Numbered from the stretch's first letter, positions 34,480 to 45,520 are shown. The stretch is 64,000 nucleotides of DNA from Euborellia annulipes (GCA_023213315.1 JAKCPI010012623.1:1-64000); one strand, 5' to 3'. Notes: generated from the letters alone by a model not told the origin. Numbers and translations are program-made.

Positions 34480-34890
34480 GTGGTGTGGGGGGAAGTTTCC
34501 CCGAAGAGAGTTTCTCCTGTTTAACGCGTGATTCAAAGTTTGCGATTAGCCCCCCTCCCCCCGCCATCGGTTGGTGGTGGGGAAGGGTGGTTAGGCGGGG
34601 AGGCGCTAGTTGATGGCGGCCGCCGCGGGGGTTGATATTTAATTCATCACACGGCCGTTAGAGGGCAGCAAAACGCGGCTTCTCAATAATTCACTAGCGT
34701 CTTGGCGACAATACATGTGGGCGGGTGGCAAAGGGGTTTCTTCTTCTTCAAGGGGTTGCAAACAGGCTTCGGCAATCTCATCTGGGACACGTTAAGATTC
34801 AACCTCCCTCTCCTCTCTCTCTCTCTCTCTCTCTCCCTTTATCCATCGACCTTTGGGTTAAAACACGACTCAGGGGATCCATTTACAATT
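34480..34890. promoter_or_regulatory. CpG island with NotI site and CTCF-like site
   Basis: The densest CpG patch of the window: GATGGCGGCCGCCGCGGGG includes a NotI site at 34617-34624. CCGTTAGAGGGCAGC at 34655-34669 fits the CTCF core. A (CT)n tract follows at 34813-34840. Open frames run through low-complexity sequence. Promoter or insulator-like. Confidence 0.4.
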
Positions 34891-35049
34891 CATTAATAGA
34901 TTCAATTATTTTGATTTAAAACATCTACTTTTGAAGTCTCTTCAATAGTATCGAAGACAATAGAGGATTGAGAATAAATTGTTTTAACTATTTTTAATGA
35001 CATAAAAGAAAACTTAGATACTTCATTTATTATTATTATTATTATTTAA

Positions 35050-35112
35050 AATTCCTTCCGCCGACCCCGCACCGCGGGATTAATAATGGCGAGGACAGAA
35101 GAAGAAGAAGAT
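35050..35112 (+). repeat. family L tail fragment
   Basis: GCCGACCCCGCACCGCGGG, then TTAATAATGGCGAGGACAG and GAAGAAGAAG: the 3' end with its (GAA)n tail, on the plus strand and without the body. Confidence 0.55.
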
Positions 35113-35154
35113 TTAAAATTCCTAATTTGATCCCCATTTATTGTATTTATCCTA

Positions 35155-35262
35155 ACTGCTTTCGTGTACGTAGACACCTTAAACTTTTGCCCGTAGCCAT
35201 CTATCGGTATCACGTCAAGTTAGTATATCATTTCCTATCTCCTCCTGCGTTCCACCCGGTTT
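35155..35262 (-). repeat. interspersed repeat family M, copy 2
   Basis: CCGTAGCCATCTATCGG, TCACGTCAAGTTAG and TTTCCTATCTCCTCCTGCG match family M. Confidence 0.6.
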
Positions 35263-35694
35263 CTGTTATCTAAGCTAAAACTTATATACTCTATTTTAAA
35301 ATTCAATAAGGAAGTCTTGAATTTTTAAACAAAGTAAATACTACTTTTCTTGAGGAATCTACAATAAGATTAAATTAACAAAATTACTAACGAAATAACT
35401 AGCCAAAAGATAATCCCTATTTAAATAAAAAAGTCAAATTGGTAGAAAAATTTTTAGTTTTAATGAAGCCATCTAAAAAGAGCTATCAAGCAATTATTCA
35501 AAACCAATTTGCCTATATTCAAGGGAACAAACGCAAACTTATTTTCGCAATGATCCTATATGAATAAAAAACTTCTCAACTTACGAGACCGGCTTTGTAT
35601 TTTTGAAATTTTTATTTTATTTTGTTTAACCGAGGGGATAATTTTTCTTTCTTTGCAATTAATCTCGTTTATTTCGGGGTCGACATTTGAGAGA

Positions 35695-35815
35695 CGGAAC
35701 AAGCTCGACGGGATGACATGAAGCTGTTTGAGAAGGGAATTAAGAAATTCCAGCTCTAGCTCGGGTAACTCGTGGTCGCCATCCACGTACTCCCAAGATG
35801 GGAGCCCCTGAGTAA
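35695..35815 (-). mobile_element. retroposon family L, 5' fragment
   Basis: The minus strand begins CAGGGGCTCCCATCTTGGG, then GTGGATGGCGACCACGAG and TTACCCGAGCTAGAGCTGG. It is diverged beyond that point. Confidence 0.65.
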
Positions 35816-37330
35816 GCTTATTAATAAATAAGCACGCCATATGTCAGTTATTTGAGTATAACGAAGAAAAAAACATTTTTAAATGAAATATAATTTAAAA
35901 AAATTCAAATTCAAAGTTAATTTTTTTTTTATTATTAGATTGATTATTATATAAAAAACATAATTAGAATTTTAATTTCCAAAGCTCTTCCTCTATATAT
36001 ATCTTTTTTATTTGTTAATAAATAAATAAATAAAATTTATAAATAAATTTTTAAATTAATTTTTAATTTAAATTTATAAATAAATAAAAATTTATTATGT
36101 AATTTTATATGCTTCATTTTTTATTATCAAGAGAATTTAATCAAGGAGATATTATGGTTACTAATTTATATAATATAATATTAAATAATATAAATCCAAA
36201 TGGCAATAGCATCTGATCTTCAAGATGAAATTCAACCCTTTGCTACCGAATTAATTAATTTCTGACTAGCCCAACTCTTTGACCACAGAGTGCACTTTGA
36301 AGTTCCCCAATTGCCTTTATTGCCAACAAAGCACTCGATGGCTAATTGAAAACCATTTTTATAAATAACACGCTAATTAAATCAACTCTGATTGTTTTCA
36401 ACTTGAAAATTTTAATTTTAAACGAAAGAAAATAAAGAAAGATAATACAGCATTTTTCAATAAAAATTTTCGTATTGACAGGTCAATGGAAAATAGAAAC
36501 TGGAAATTTTTTGTTCAAAATTTGTTTTTCTTAGTATTTTTCAAAGGGATGACGTGTAATTCAAAAGTTTAAGTTTTAATATCATTATTACAATTTTTTA
36601 AGAATATTTCCAAGCAAATTATTATCTTGAAAGATCAAAGAAGCGAAGAAAGGAGTCTTTATATTCACCTTGTTTATTATTATATTAAAACCATAATAAA
36701 ATTGAAAGAGGAATGAATATCTGAGAGAGAGGCTTTTCTTTTTCTGAATAGGACTGTACCTGTTCGTTTTGATATTGTGCAGACATCCCCTTAGGGATCA
36801 GGAGAGTGACACACACACAGACACACACATATGCAAAAACATTCCTTTTCCCCGACCAATCAACACCTTGCAATATTCATATTAAAATAGCAACGATGTA
36901 TAAACATCTTCCATCATATGAATATAGGCCTAAATATATCTTGCGCTGTTCACATCTATACATGAAGAAATAAATTATTATGAAAGAAAACATACATTTA
37001 TCAACATAGGAATTACATTTTAATGGGCTTAATAATGAAGTTTTTTTTTTAAATCTTGAAATAGAAAATGTTACATTGAATTAGTTCTTTGATTCGTGTT
37101 AAAATGAATGAATCATTAATGTAATTAAATTATATTTATTGGCGAAGAAACGATGAAAAAATTTTATTTTTGCAATCGTTTTTCTACTGGAAGTTTTGAT
37201 TAATTTAATTAGAAAAAAAGTAAGATATACATGATATAAATATTTTTTATTGAGTTCTTCCCCTAGATCTATTAAAAAAAAAAAAATTTATGCTACCAAT
37301 CATATATGAAATTTATAAGAAAAAAATAGA
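35816..37330. other. unassigned AT-rich sequence
   Basis: Many short AATAAATAAATAAA and AAATTTATAAATAAAT self-complementary words near 36010-36090; otherwise nothing recognised. Confidence 0.4.
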
Positions 37331-37332
37331 GC

Positions 37333-37766
37333 TTAAGGGCGGCTACACACATAATTGCAAACTTGACAAGCATGCACGTGCAATCTTTTTGTACAAGCAA
37401 ACTGTAGCGTCTGTAGGAGAATTTTGCGCAAGCATTTTAATTGCGCAAGCCGCTTGATACTCGATTGAATTTTATTTGAGCAAGCAAAACTTTCCGACAT
37501 TTTCACATTTGATATTTATTTAATATAGTCTACATATAATTCATTTAAAATTTCAATTTGAATATTAATATTTATTGTATCTCTGTTTAAAGCAAGTGAG
37601 TTATTTCTTGATATCTTCGAATAAATAACCTTCTGAGTTTGACATTTTTAGGTTAATTTACGACATAAGCTATTTCTTGCACAAGCATGCTTGTGCCGGA
37701 GGGAATTTGTGTATGCTGGTACAAAAAGATGGCACATGCATGTAGTTACAAATGTAGCCGCCTTAA
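37333..37766. mobile_element. palindromic MITE, TTAA-flanked
   Basis: The ends are TTAAGGGCGGCTACACAC and, on the other strand, TTAAGGCGGCTACATTTG. GCATGCACGTGC at 37370 and GCACATGCATG at 37732 pair, and inner ATTGCGCAAGC and CTTGCACAAGC words repeat. Flanked by TTA/TTAA. Non-autonomous. Confidence 0.8.
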
Positions 37767-38094
37767 AACCGTAAAATCGAAGTTCGGACTTCTATGGCGA
37801 ATGTAACTGATTCCAAGTAATATAGCCTTAAATATGAATGTTATTATAATACTTAGACCTATAAACGAATTTGATTTGTTTTTAATATAGCTAGATTATT
37901 TTTATACTCGTATTATTTATCCCACAGGGTTCTGGCACTTAGGAAGGTGAATGAACAATATAGTAAACTAATAAATTTTGTAATAATATATTTTTGTCGT
38001 CAATCGATTCGCTAGAAAAATATATGATTTTGAAAGAATGATTCTCTCAACTAATTCTTTGTGATTTGTATTGTTTTCTCCTGTGAATTATTAA

Positions 38095-38192
38095 TAGCTT
38101 GATTTGTAGCAGGTGTTGCTAGGCAAGCGCAGCGTATCTTTTGGCAGAGTTTGCCTTCGGAGAGAACATTGACTTCTGAGAGGTGAGGATAC
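38095..38192. promoter_or_regulatory. island with near-perfect X-box
   Basis: GTTGCTAGGCAAG at 38115-38127 differs from a palindromic X-box only in its last base. Surrounded by complex sequence with CAGGTG and a TTTGGCAGAGTTTGCC inverted word. RFX-site inference only. Confidence 0.35.
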
Positions 38193-39420
38193 AAAAGTTT
38201 ATCGATAGAGAGACAAAACAACAAATGAAAATAATTAAAAGAGAAGACAATGATGAAATCTAAAACTTGTAGAATTGCCAGAGTGTTATAGAATAAATTC
38301 CTTTAGATTAAAATAACAATTAAAAAAATAACACAATGTATTTTTTTGTTTTATTATCTCCTTAGCCAGAGGCCAGATCAACATTGTAATATTTAAAAAA
38401 ATTTTTCAATGAAACAATCACAAGAATATCTAAATAATTCACATTCTGATGTGTTGATGAATAACAAAAAATAATTCTTTTTTGTTTAATTAGAAAATGC
38501 TGTTTTAAATAAAAATAAATAACAAGACAAAACGAAATAGAAATTGAATATTTATTTTAAAGATATTTATTGTCTACTTAAGAGACTAGAGACTTAAAAA
38601 TTTTAATTATGGAGAAACAGCCAAAGAAATTCTTCAAAATATTTAATTGAAAATTTTAGGCTCTGCGTCCCAATTGAGAATATTTGCATATAGGGGACAT
38701 ACATGTATTACATAAGCAGCCTAAGGGTGAGGGAGGGGTTATCAGATTTGCTTATTTTTGATGTCAATGGTGTGAGTTAATCAGTTGCTTATGTCAGTAT
38801 TTTAAGTGATAAAAGGCCGTTGTACCCTAAAAAAGTCTAATATGAAAAAATGTAATGCTTATGTAGGATAAGGGTGGAGGGGTTAAGAATTTTCTTATTA
38901 TTGTTGATAAGACTCCTAGCCTAAAATATTGCTTACGTAATACTTGAATGTCCTCGAAGAAGCAGGTTCATAATTTTTTTTTTTTGTAATTATTAAGTGA
39001 TATCAGACACTATTTTTGTATATTTTTTTCAGAAACAAAATAAAATACTTTCATTTAGGCTATAAATAATAATTTTGTCCAAGTGGGACTGGAGTTCGTA
39101 GTCAATCATTAAAATTGTTAGTAAATAGTCATCAATTAGGCTAATAAGGATCGCACTGTAAAAAAAAAATATATGAATTTTCAAACGTTTTTCATAATGT
39201 AGAGATGCAAACAAAATTCCGTGAGCCATGAGAAAAAAAGTTATGTGATTGCTTAAAAGGTAATAAGACAATATCTTTTGCGGGTTCCTATATTTTTGAA
39301 TAAATGATAAATTTATTCATGTATAATTTTTGTTTAAATCTTTCAAATTACTAATGGGACAATTATACTCTAATAGGCTGGAGTAGTAGAAGAGAGGCGC
39401 TTTTTTTTTATAGGAAATGC
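38193..39420. other. unassigned sequence
   Basis: Two similar segments with CTTATGTAGGATAAGGGTGG (38860) and ACATAAGCAGCCTAAGGGTG (38712) suggest an old duplication. No gene. Confidence 0.35.
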
Positions 39421-39429
39421 AGTTAAAAG

Positions 39430-39665
39430 AAAGAGTGAGGGAGAGAGAGCCACCTGCGGAGTCTGCTTTGCATCCACTAGGTTATAAAATCTAATAAAAA
39501 TATAATGTATTATTATAGTCTGTGCCTGTATATTCAGACGGAGTAAATGGGAGAGATGCTATCTATGGTAACAGACAGAAAACAGGAGGCCAGGTGTGCC
39601 TGGCGCAGATCATCATCATATGAGTGGGAGGTGCCAGGTCCCCCCCCCACTCCTCTTTTTTCCCC
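39430..39665. promoter_or_regulatory. regulatory-like island
   Basis: Contains CCACCTGCGG, CTTTGCAT (POU-like), GGTAACAGACAG and GCCAGGTGTGCCTGGCGC words and a C-run. No frame. Inferred from complexity contrast. Confidence 0.25.
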
Positions 39666-39977
39666 TTCGTTGGCCTCAAATTTTAGCCATTTCTCTTCTT
39701 CTTGAGTTGCTCACGTGAAAGAAGAAACATTTCTTTTGATCCTTCATGTTGAATTCTATCCAAAAACTAATCAGGAACTTTTTTTTTTCTTTTATTATGA
39801 AATTAAAACCTAATTGAAGTGTCAGAGAAAAATTTGTTTATATAGTTAATATGTTTAACGGAAAAGATTTTTTCTTTTAATTTGATTGATCTTTATTTCC
39901 ATTTTAGCTGAGTATTCGATGCAAAATTGATATTCGTGAAATTATTAATTCATTTTTTTGACTTTTTTTTTTAAAGG

Positions 39978-40137
39978 TCTTTTTCGGCATCTAAGGCTAT
40001 TTAGACCCTATCCCTATTTATTTCAAATGATTTGTAGTCAATTCAAATGAAATAAATTTTTCTCGCTTGGGACGGGAAGCGAACCCAGGACCCCGGCGCG
40101 AGAAGCTAATCTTCTCTCTGAGCCACGGGTCACGGGC
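39978..40137 (-). mobile_element. SINE-2, well-preserved copy
   Basis: Matches the copy at 12488 through the whole body. The B-box region, read in plus, is GGGAAGCGAACCC. It ends in GAGCCACGGGTCACGGG. Confidence 0.85.
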
Positions 40138-40265
40138 TTTTTTACACTTTAATAGCCTATATTTACTAAATCGCTTGCTGAATGCAATTGGTGGCACAAC
40201 TAAAAAAAAGTAAATAATGAGAAAAAAACACTAAAAACGTTTTTATTATAATTATTCATAGTTTA

Positions 40266-40595
40266 TTTAAAGTCCAGGCCCGTAGTCAGGGATTTATTTG
40301 CGGGAGAGAGGGAGGGAGGGGGGAGGAGCTAAAAATTTGGAGTTTATTATAATTTTGTTCTATGATATTTATTTAAAAAGAGAATAACGTCTCACTAATG
40401 GACTTATTTCACATTATACACTCATATAATAAGCAAAAAATTTTAAAATTTTGACAATAGGGGGGGGGGCAAATCCATGATTTAAAAAATCCAATTTACC
40501 ACTATCTTAGGTTTACTTATAGATATCCAGATAGAAACAAATGTGTCCCCATTGGGGGGCCGGGGGCCCCCCCCCCCAAAAAAAAAAATCCGTCA
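40266..40595. mobile_element. hAT-like MITE (family G), second copy
   Basis: CCAGGCCCGTAGTCAGGG at the left, GGGAGGAGCTAAAAA, ATAATTTTGTTCTATGA, a G-run, then GGGGGCCGGGGGCCCCC near the right. Parallel to 27250-27480 but longer on the right. Confidence 0.55.
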
Positions 40596-40844
40596 TATAA
40601 CTATTAAATAATAAATTAATTTGAAAAGAAATAAATTTTAATTAGTTAATATCATCATTTAATTATAAAAATTAAATATTGTGAAAAAGCACATAAGTAT
40701 TCTTCGGCCGATTTTATTTAAAAACTTATTTTCGCCCCTCAACCAAAATATTAATATTAATCTTTAAAAATACACTTATATAATATTAACTAAAATTGTA
40801 AGTTAACATTGGAATTTAATTCCAAAGCTCACGGAGACTGCAGG

Positions 40845-41015
40845 TGCTAAGTTAGTAATAGGAGTAGGACTCCGCCCTCACTCAATTCATTCACCTGTCC
40901 GACCTTGAGCCCCTCCCACCTGCGTCGATTGGCCGTCTCTTGAAAGCTTCCTCTCCAATCATTTTTCAATGAGTGAACGTTTCCAATGACGTCATTTCAG
41001 GGAAAATGAAGTACA
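40845..41015. promoter_or_regulatory. regulatory-like island with E-boxes and CRE
   Basis: Three CAGGTG/CACCTG E-boxes, two CCAAT-type words (GATTGGCC, TCCAATCA) and a CRE TGACGTCA at 40987-40994 within 170 bp. No frame. Confidence 0.35.
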
Positions 41016-41237
41016 AATAAAAGTCGAGGAAAAAAAAGATTATTTTACACTTTGCATGTATCGGGTTAAATAGTTAATTTGAATTCTATTGTATTTAAAA
41101 ATACAAAAAAAAAGAGAAAGTAAAAATGGATTTTATCTCATTATACCCTCTTGCAAGCAGACTTGGCGCTTGTTCTGAATTAAGTCAAGGGCAAATATTA
41201 TGTGCAATCATATAAAGGGATTAAAAAAAAAATTGAG

Positions 41238-41499
41238 CCAGTACACTAAAGGTCCCAGAGGGGAGGGGGGAGAAGCTCCCTCTTTGATCAGAAAATAATA
41301 TTAATAGGTTATTATGATTTTATTCATACAAAAATTTTTTTTTAATGCTAATTTAAATCCGAAATTAAAATATTAATAAATAATTATTACCCACTCTACA
41401 TTTCCATCCTTTAATAAGCCAAGGCCTCTCCGTCTTTCCTATACAAAAAATTTCGGACCCCTCTTGAAAAAATCCTGGTACCGCCACCGATCCAGTACA
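41238..41499. mobile_element. putative hAT-type MITE, eroded
   Basis: CCAGTACA lies at 41238-41245 and 41492-41499, 8 bp as in hAT. The right end, read in minus, is ATCGGTGGCGGTACCAGG, a hAT-like terminus. The left end (CTAAAGGTCCCAGAGG) matches it only partly. Confidence 0.6.
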
Positions 41500-41794
41500 A
41501 AAACAACCTAGTTTTAAAATACTGTATGGGCTTAAAAAATTCCATTGCAACTGGAAGATGAGTAACACAAAAAACTATTCAATAATCAATTTTGTAATTA
41601 ATTACTCCGAACTTCAAAAAGCTACTTTAGGTGGTTGCTTTGACAATTTGGGGTCCGCTATAGACGAGTTCTGGGAGTCTAGGAAAAAGAATACTTGCTA
41701 AGTACTCCTTATTAAAATAAAAATTAATTATTACTTATTAATTTTAAACTGGTAACCGTTGGCTCTAGTTGAAACATTATGATTTAATAGGAGA

Positions 41795-42546
41795 ATTAAA
41801 TGCAAGTAAGATAACACAAGGTTTTTTGTTTCAATAATTTATTTGACACTTTATACGTATTTCGACACAAGATGTACCATCTTATCATCAAATCGTATAA
41901 AGTGTTAAATAAATTATTGAAACAAAAACCTTGTGTTTCTTTGATGATAAGATGGTACATTTGTGTCGAAATACGTATAAAGTGTTAAATAAATTATTGA
42001 AACAAAAAAACCTTGTGTTATCTTAAGGCCGTTTCACACGTGGGTTTTCAGGTTACATTGTATGCGATATGACGTCACTGCAAGCAGAGCCAGCAGTGTG
42101 ATGCACTCACACGAGACATGCAGACAGCAATAAAACTTGAACTGTCAAAAATTATAATAATACGTATTAATATATTCACACGTCTCAAAGGGAGGGGCTT
42201 ATTCAAACATGATGAGTTTGGAATTCTAAGGTTGGCGGAAATGACCAAATGTTGCCTTCTGGTGGTCCCCTTTTTTTTTATATAAAATATTTTAATAAAA
42301 CGTAAGCTGACAAAATCAAATAACCTCACTTTTTGGTTAAAGTCAGCCATGTTGGATGACGTGAAAAATCCGACTCTGTGATTGGTCGATGCATGGGTTT
42401 GGATAAAAGGCATGCAAAAAAAAAAAAATGTGCAATCAGCCAAAAATCCATGCAATCAGACGATAGGGTCATAAATGACGTCATATCGCATGCGATATAA
42501 CAAGAAAACTCTCCGTGTGAAGCGGCCTTTACTTGCATTTAATACT
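41795..42546. mobile_element. foldback family O, split by a MITE
   Basis: The left arm (ATTAAATGCAAGTAAG, ATAACACAAGG, CAATAATTTATTTGACAC) is inverted at 41965-42025 and, after the MITE, at 42529-42546. A partial extra right-arm copy (41894-41935) lies between. Cores at 41852-41891 (minus) and 41941-41979 (plus) read TTGATGA, T, AAGATG-type stem, GAAA, TACGTATA: C3 is mutated to T but the ATACGTAT palindrome is kept. Related to 43937-44272, 46545 and 63160. Confidence 0.8.
42026..42528. mobile_element. PIF/Harbinger-type MITE
   Basis: The ends are AGGCCGTTTCACACG and, on the other strand, AGGCCGCTTCACACG, with TIRs of about 53 bp running to GCGATATGACGTCA. TTA flanks it at 42023-42025 and 42529-42531. 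The opposite arm of the host foldback preserves the unfilled site, GTTATCTTACTTGCATT in reverse, which fixes the insertion point. Its frames are not a gene. Confidence 0.92.
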
Positions 42547-43310
42547 TCTAGCTATTAATTATAACTTATCTATGCACAAATCAAATTTTTTTTCAACCTT
42601 TATAAAGAAGAGATAACAAATTCATAAAATTCTCCTTTGTCAATATAAATTCAGGATTTCAAAAATATAATTTTCATAGGAAGATAAAAGTTTCATCAGA
42701 GCAATTGAATTAGAACGAGATCATTTGTAAATATGGAGAGAGGGAGATGGCCTTAATTCAACACACAAGCCAATTTGTCACTAAATGAATGTGCGTCACT
42801 TTAATTATTTTAACCCATTTTAAAATACAAAAACAACACATACATATACTATACGCCACCTACTTAAAATATATAATTTTGAATTTAAATTCAATCTTTG
42901 AAAAGGGAAGAACGATAAAAGTCGAATTGCTTTGAAATTATTAAAACATTTTTGCAACAACGTTGTATAAAATTTGTTTATAAAGCTGCTTGTAACAGTT
43001 TTATCATCTCTTTTACTATTAAAATTAAAAAATAAATAAACTCTATTGGTGGATTAAAATTTAAAATTAATACAACTGTTGAAATATAATTTTTTTTTAA
43101 TTAAAATTTTCGTTGCCAAATTTTATTTTAAAGTGGAAATAAATTTCAAAGGTTATTTATTAAATTATAGGGAGATTTTTAGCAGGTAAATATTCTATCC
43201 ATTGCATAAGAATATTTTTTTTTCAACTAAACTACTTCGTATATAAGTATTTATATTCACAAAGAAAACCTCGGGGTCAAATATCTGGGGTTAAACAATA
43301 CTTGGCTTTG
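42547..43310. other. unassigned AT-rich sequence
   Basis: Nothing recognised. Confidence 0.4.
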
Positions 43311-43312
43311 CT

Positions 43313-43400
43313 CAGGGCCGGCCTAAGGCGTGTGCGATGTGTGCGGTGGCACACGTGCGGTTTTCTGGAGGTACCGAAAAGGGTGAAAATAATAAAAAAC
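43313..43400 (+). mobile_element. hAT-like terminus
   Basis: CAGGGCCGGCCTAAGGCG followed by GTGCGGTGGCACACG resembles a common hAT end. I did not find the other end with confidence; GCTTTGCT before and GCTTTGTT near 43749 could be an 8-bp duplication. Confidence 0.4.
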
Positions 43401-44014
43401 TTAAATTCTTACATAGTATAAATTTAAGTATTATGGACTTTCCAATGGAAATTAAATTTGTATAACTTTTGTTTAACAAGTAAAATGTAATAAATATACG
43501 CTTCAATCGCTCCTCTTTGTTGTTTTGACAAATGAACAGTTTATAGTTGTAGATAAGTGAAAGTGTCACAAAACTCATATTTCAATGTAATTTAAATATT
43601 TTTACTGAGTATTAAATCAAATAAAGATTTTTTTATAATTAAAAAACGGGTTTTTTATATTTCTTAAAAAAATCAGGTCCAATATGTTTTACTCATCAAC
43701 TCTCATTGTAAGGGGCGTTAAAGTTCATCCTTATATGGTACACACAGGCTTTGTTTAATAACTAAAATTTCGGTGGTTAACTAATCTCTCCTTCATCCGC
43801 AGGCCAGATATTTAATTTCTCTATTTGTTTTCATTAAACAGTGATGTGTGTTGAAAATTTTGAATGATACAATTAAGAATAAATTGCGGGCAAGAAGGTG
43901 GATTAGATTAATAAGTTTAAGTAAAAATTTATTTGTTTATAAATTAAAATTAAATATACAAATTAAACACTAGGTTTTGTTTCAAAGGTTTTATTAATTA
44001 AAAAATTAACACTT

Positions 44015-44048
44015 GATACGTATTTCGACAATTCCTTGTCATCATCAG
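44015..44048 (-). ncRNA. hammerhead-like motif, intact core
   Basis: CTGATGA, T, stem GACAA/TTGTC closed by GGAA, GAAA, then TACGTAT and C. ATACGTAT is self-complementary, giving a 4-bp stem III between two molecules. Confidence 0.5.
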
Positions 44049-44061
44049 AAGTGATTACATT

Positions 44062-44095
44062 CTAATGATGACAAGGAATTGTCGAAATACGTATC
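44062..44095 (+). ncRNA. hammerhead-like motif, one core change
   Basis: Identical to the neighbouring copies except CTAATGA, where core G5 is replaced by A; this should abolish activity. Confidence 0.4.
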
Positions 44096-44156
44096 AAGTG
44101 TTAATTTTTTAATTAATAAAACCTTTGAAACAAATAACCTTAGAATGTAATCACTT

Positions 44157-44190
44157 CTGATGATGACAAGGAATTGTCGAAATACGTATC
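44157..44190 (+). ncRNA. hammerhead-like motif, intact core
   Basis: Exact inverted counterpart of 44015-44048: CTGATGA, T, GACAA/TTGTC stem with GGAA loop, GAAA, TACGTATC. Confidence 0.5.
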
Positions 44191-44272
44191 AAGTGTTAAT
44201 TTTTTAATTAATAAAACCTTTGAAACAAATAACCTAGTGTTTAATTTGTATATTTAATTTTAATTTACAAAA

Positions 44273-44812
44273 TGTTTCAACGAGAACCAACGGTCGAAAG
44301 TTTAAATCTTATTTGTTTATAGCTAATTTGCTGTAAAAATGAATAATCTTTTTATTTACAATTAACTTTTCACAAAACCAGTAAGGTAAATTAAACACAT
44401 ATACTGTAGGTCCTATACTGTATATATTCCCGTCATTTCATTTACTTTCTCTTCCCTTGGTAGATTTTTTTTCTCAACAACAATATCATCTATTCCTTCA
44501 GCTGTTCCCTAAAAAAGTGGCAACAATAAGATATGTGTAAATAAGTTCATAATAAATAGTCCAAAAATCATAACAGAAAGATTATGCATAATTAAAACTC
44601 TATAACAAACAATAGGCTCTAAAGATTAGGTGGATTAGATTTTCTTTCAATCGTTTTGCAATCAACCTCACATTAAATAAAATAAATGCAGTCACGGGAA
44701 AAAAACAATGTAACCAAATGTTAGTCTTTTTCTGTCGCCGCAATAAATTATCGGCAAAAATAAAAAATCAGCTCGTGACAAAATCTGTTCTAAAGTAGAG
44801 AAATAGAAAAAA
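44273..44812. other. unassigned sequence
   Basis: Right-flank words of family O (TTCAACGAGAACCAACGG near 44277) and otherwise nothing. Confidence 0.35.
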
Positions 44813-44814
44813 GG

Positions 44815-44941
44815 ATCGGTCTAACGCCTGTTGGAAATATAGAAAAAAGGGACAGACATATAAAGAACAGAAGGAGTGCCTGTCCCAGCTCGGGCAGCTC
44901 GTGGTCGCCATTCACGTACCCACAAGATGTGGGCCCCTGAT
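44815..44941 (-). mobile_element. retroposon family L, truncated copy
   Basis: The minus strand starts CAGGGGCCCACATCTTGTGG and runs to the CTTTATATGTCTGTCCC block and GGCGTTAGACC; the tail is absent. Confidence 0.75.
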
Positions 44942-45214
44942 TTTTCTTACTAATCAAGCTTTTATATTACATTCTAATATAATCAAGAGCATAAAAAATA
45001 ATTCATTAATGATAAAAAATGAGGGGGGGAAAGAATTTAGAAGTTCTATAAATAAAACTTTGCGTTATCTATACTCAAGCTCTTAAGTGTTAAGAAGTCA
45101 TATGAAATAGTATTCAAATTAGGGACAATTTCTTCAATAAAAGAAACCTATTTCTCTCTCTCTCTCTCTTAGTGTGTGCTGATTAATCTAGATTTATATT
45201 TGTAAAACGGTTAA

Positions 45215-45520
45215 TGAATGAGGTGAGTCGGTTTTGCCGGGAGGGTGGTGACGTCACATCCCGGATGAACGAACAATCTGGTACCCAACATTAGTATGTG
45301 TGAGTGTCTCTGTGTGTAGGGATTTCGCTATCGCCAACGACGACGACAAAAAAGAACGAAACGAAAAAAAAAGAAGAGCGGATTTCTCGTTCTTTTTGGC
45401 ATGGACCACCATCAATAAATCCCTCCTCGCGACGGCATTTATCTACCGATAAAACTTGTTTACGCTGTCATTTTTACCGGCGGCCTCTAATAAAAACGCA
45501 TACTCTGTAGAGAGCCACAC
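45215..45520. promoter_or_regulatory. CpG-richer island with CRE
   Basis: GGTGACGTCACATCCCGG places a CRE at 45249-45256. CCAACGACGACGACAAA and CTCCTCGCGACGGC follow, then TTTACCGGCGGCC. The short frame starting near 45304 is low-complexity. Promoter-like. Confidence 0.35.

Larger units (their letters stand above)
43937..44272. mobile_element. foldback family O with tandem right arms
   Basis: One left arm and two consecutive right arms (about 44065-44143 and 44144-44243). All share AACACTTGATACG/TATTTCGAC and AATTAATAAAACCTTTG words. The outer sequence AAATATACAAATTAAACAC is also inverted. Three hammerhead-like cores are present. Partial tandem plus inverted copies are typical of Penelope-like insertions. 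Confidence 0.85.

Noticed and set aside
42075..42455. 126-codon frame on the minus strand
   Set aside because: It lies entirely within the non-autonomous Harbinger-type MITE, shows no transposase motifs and is broken by homopolymers.
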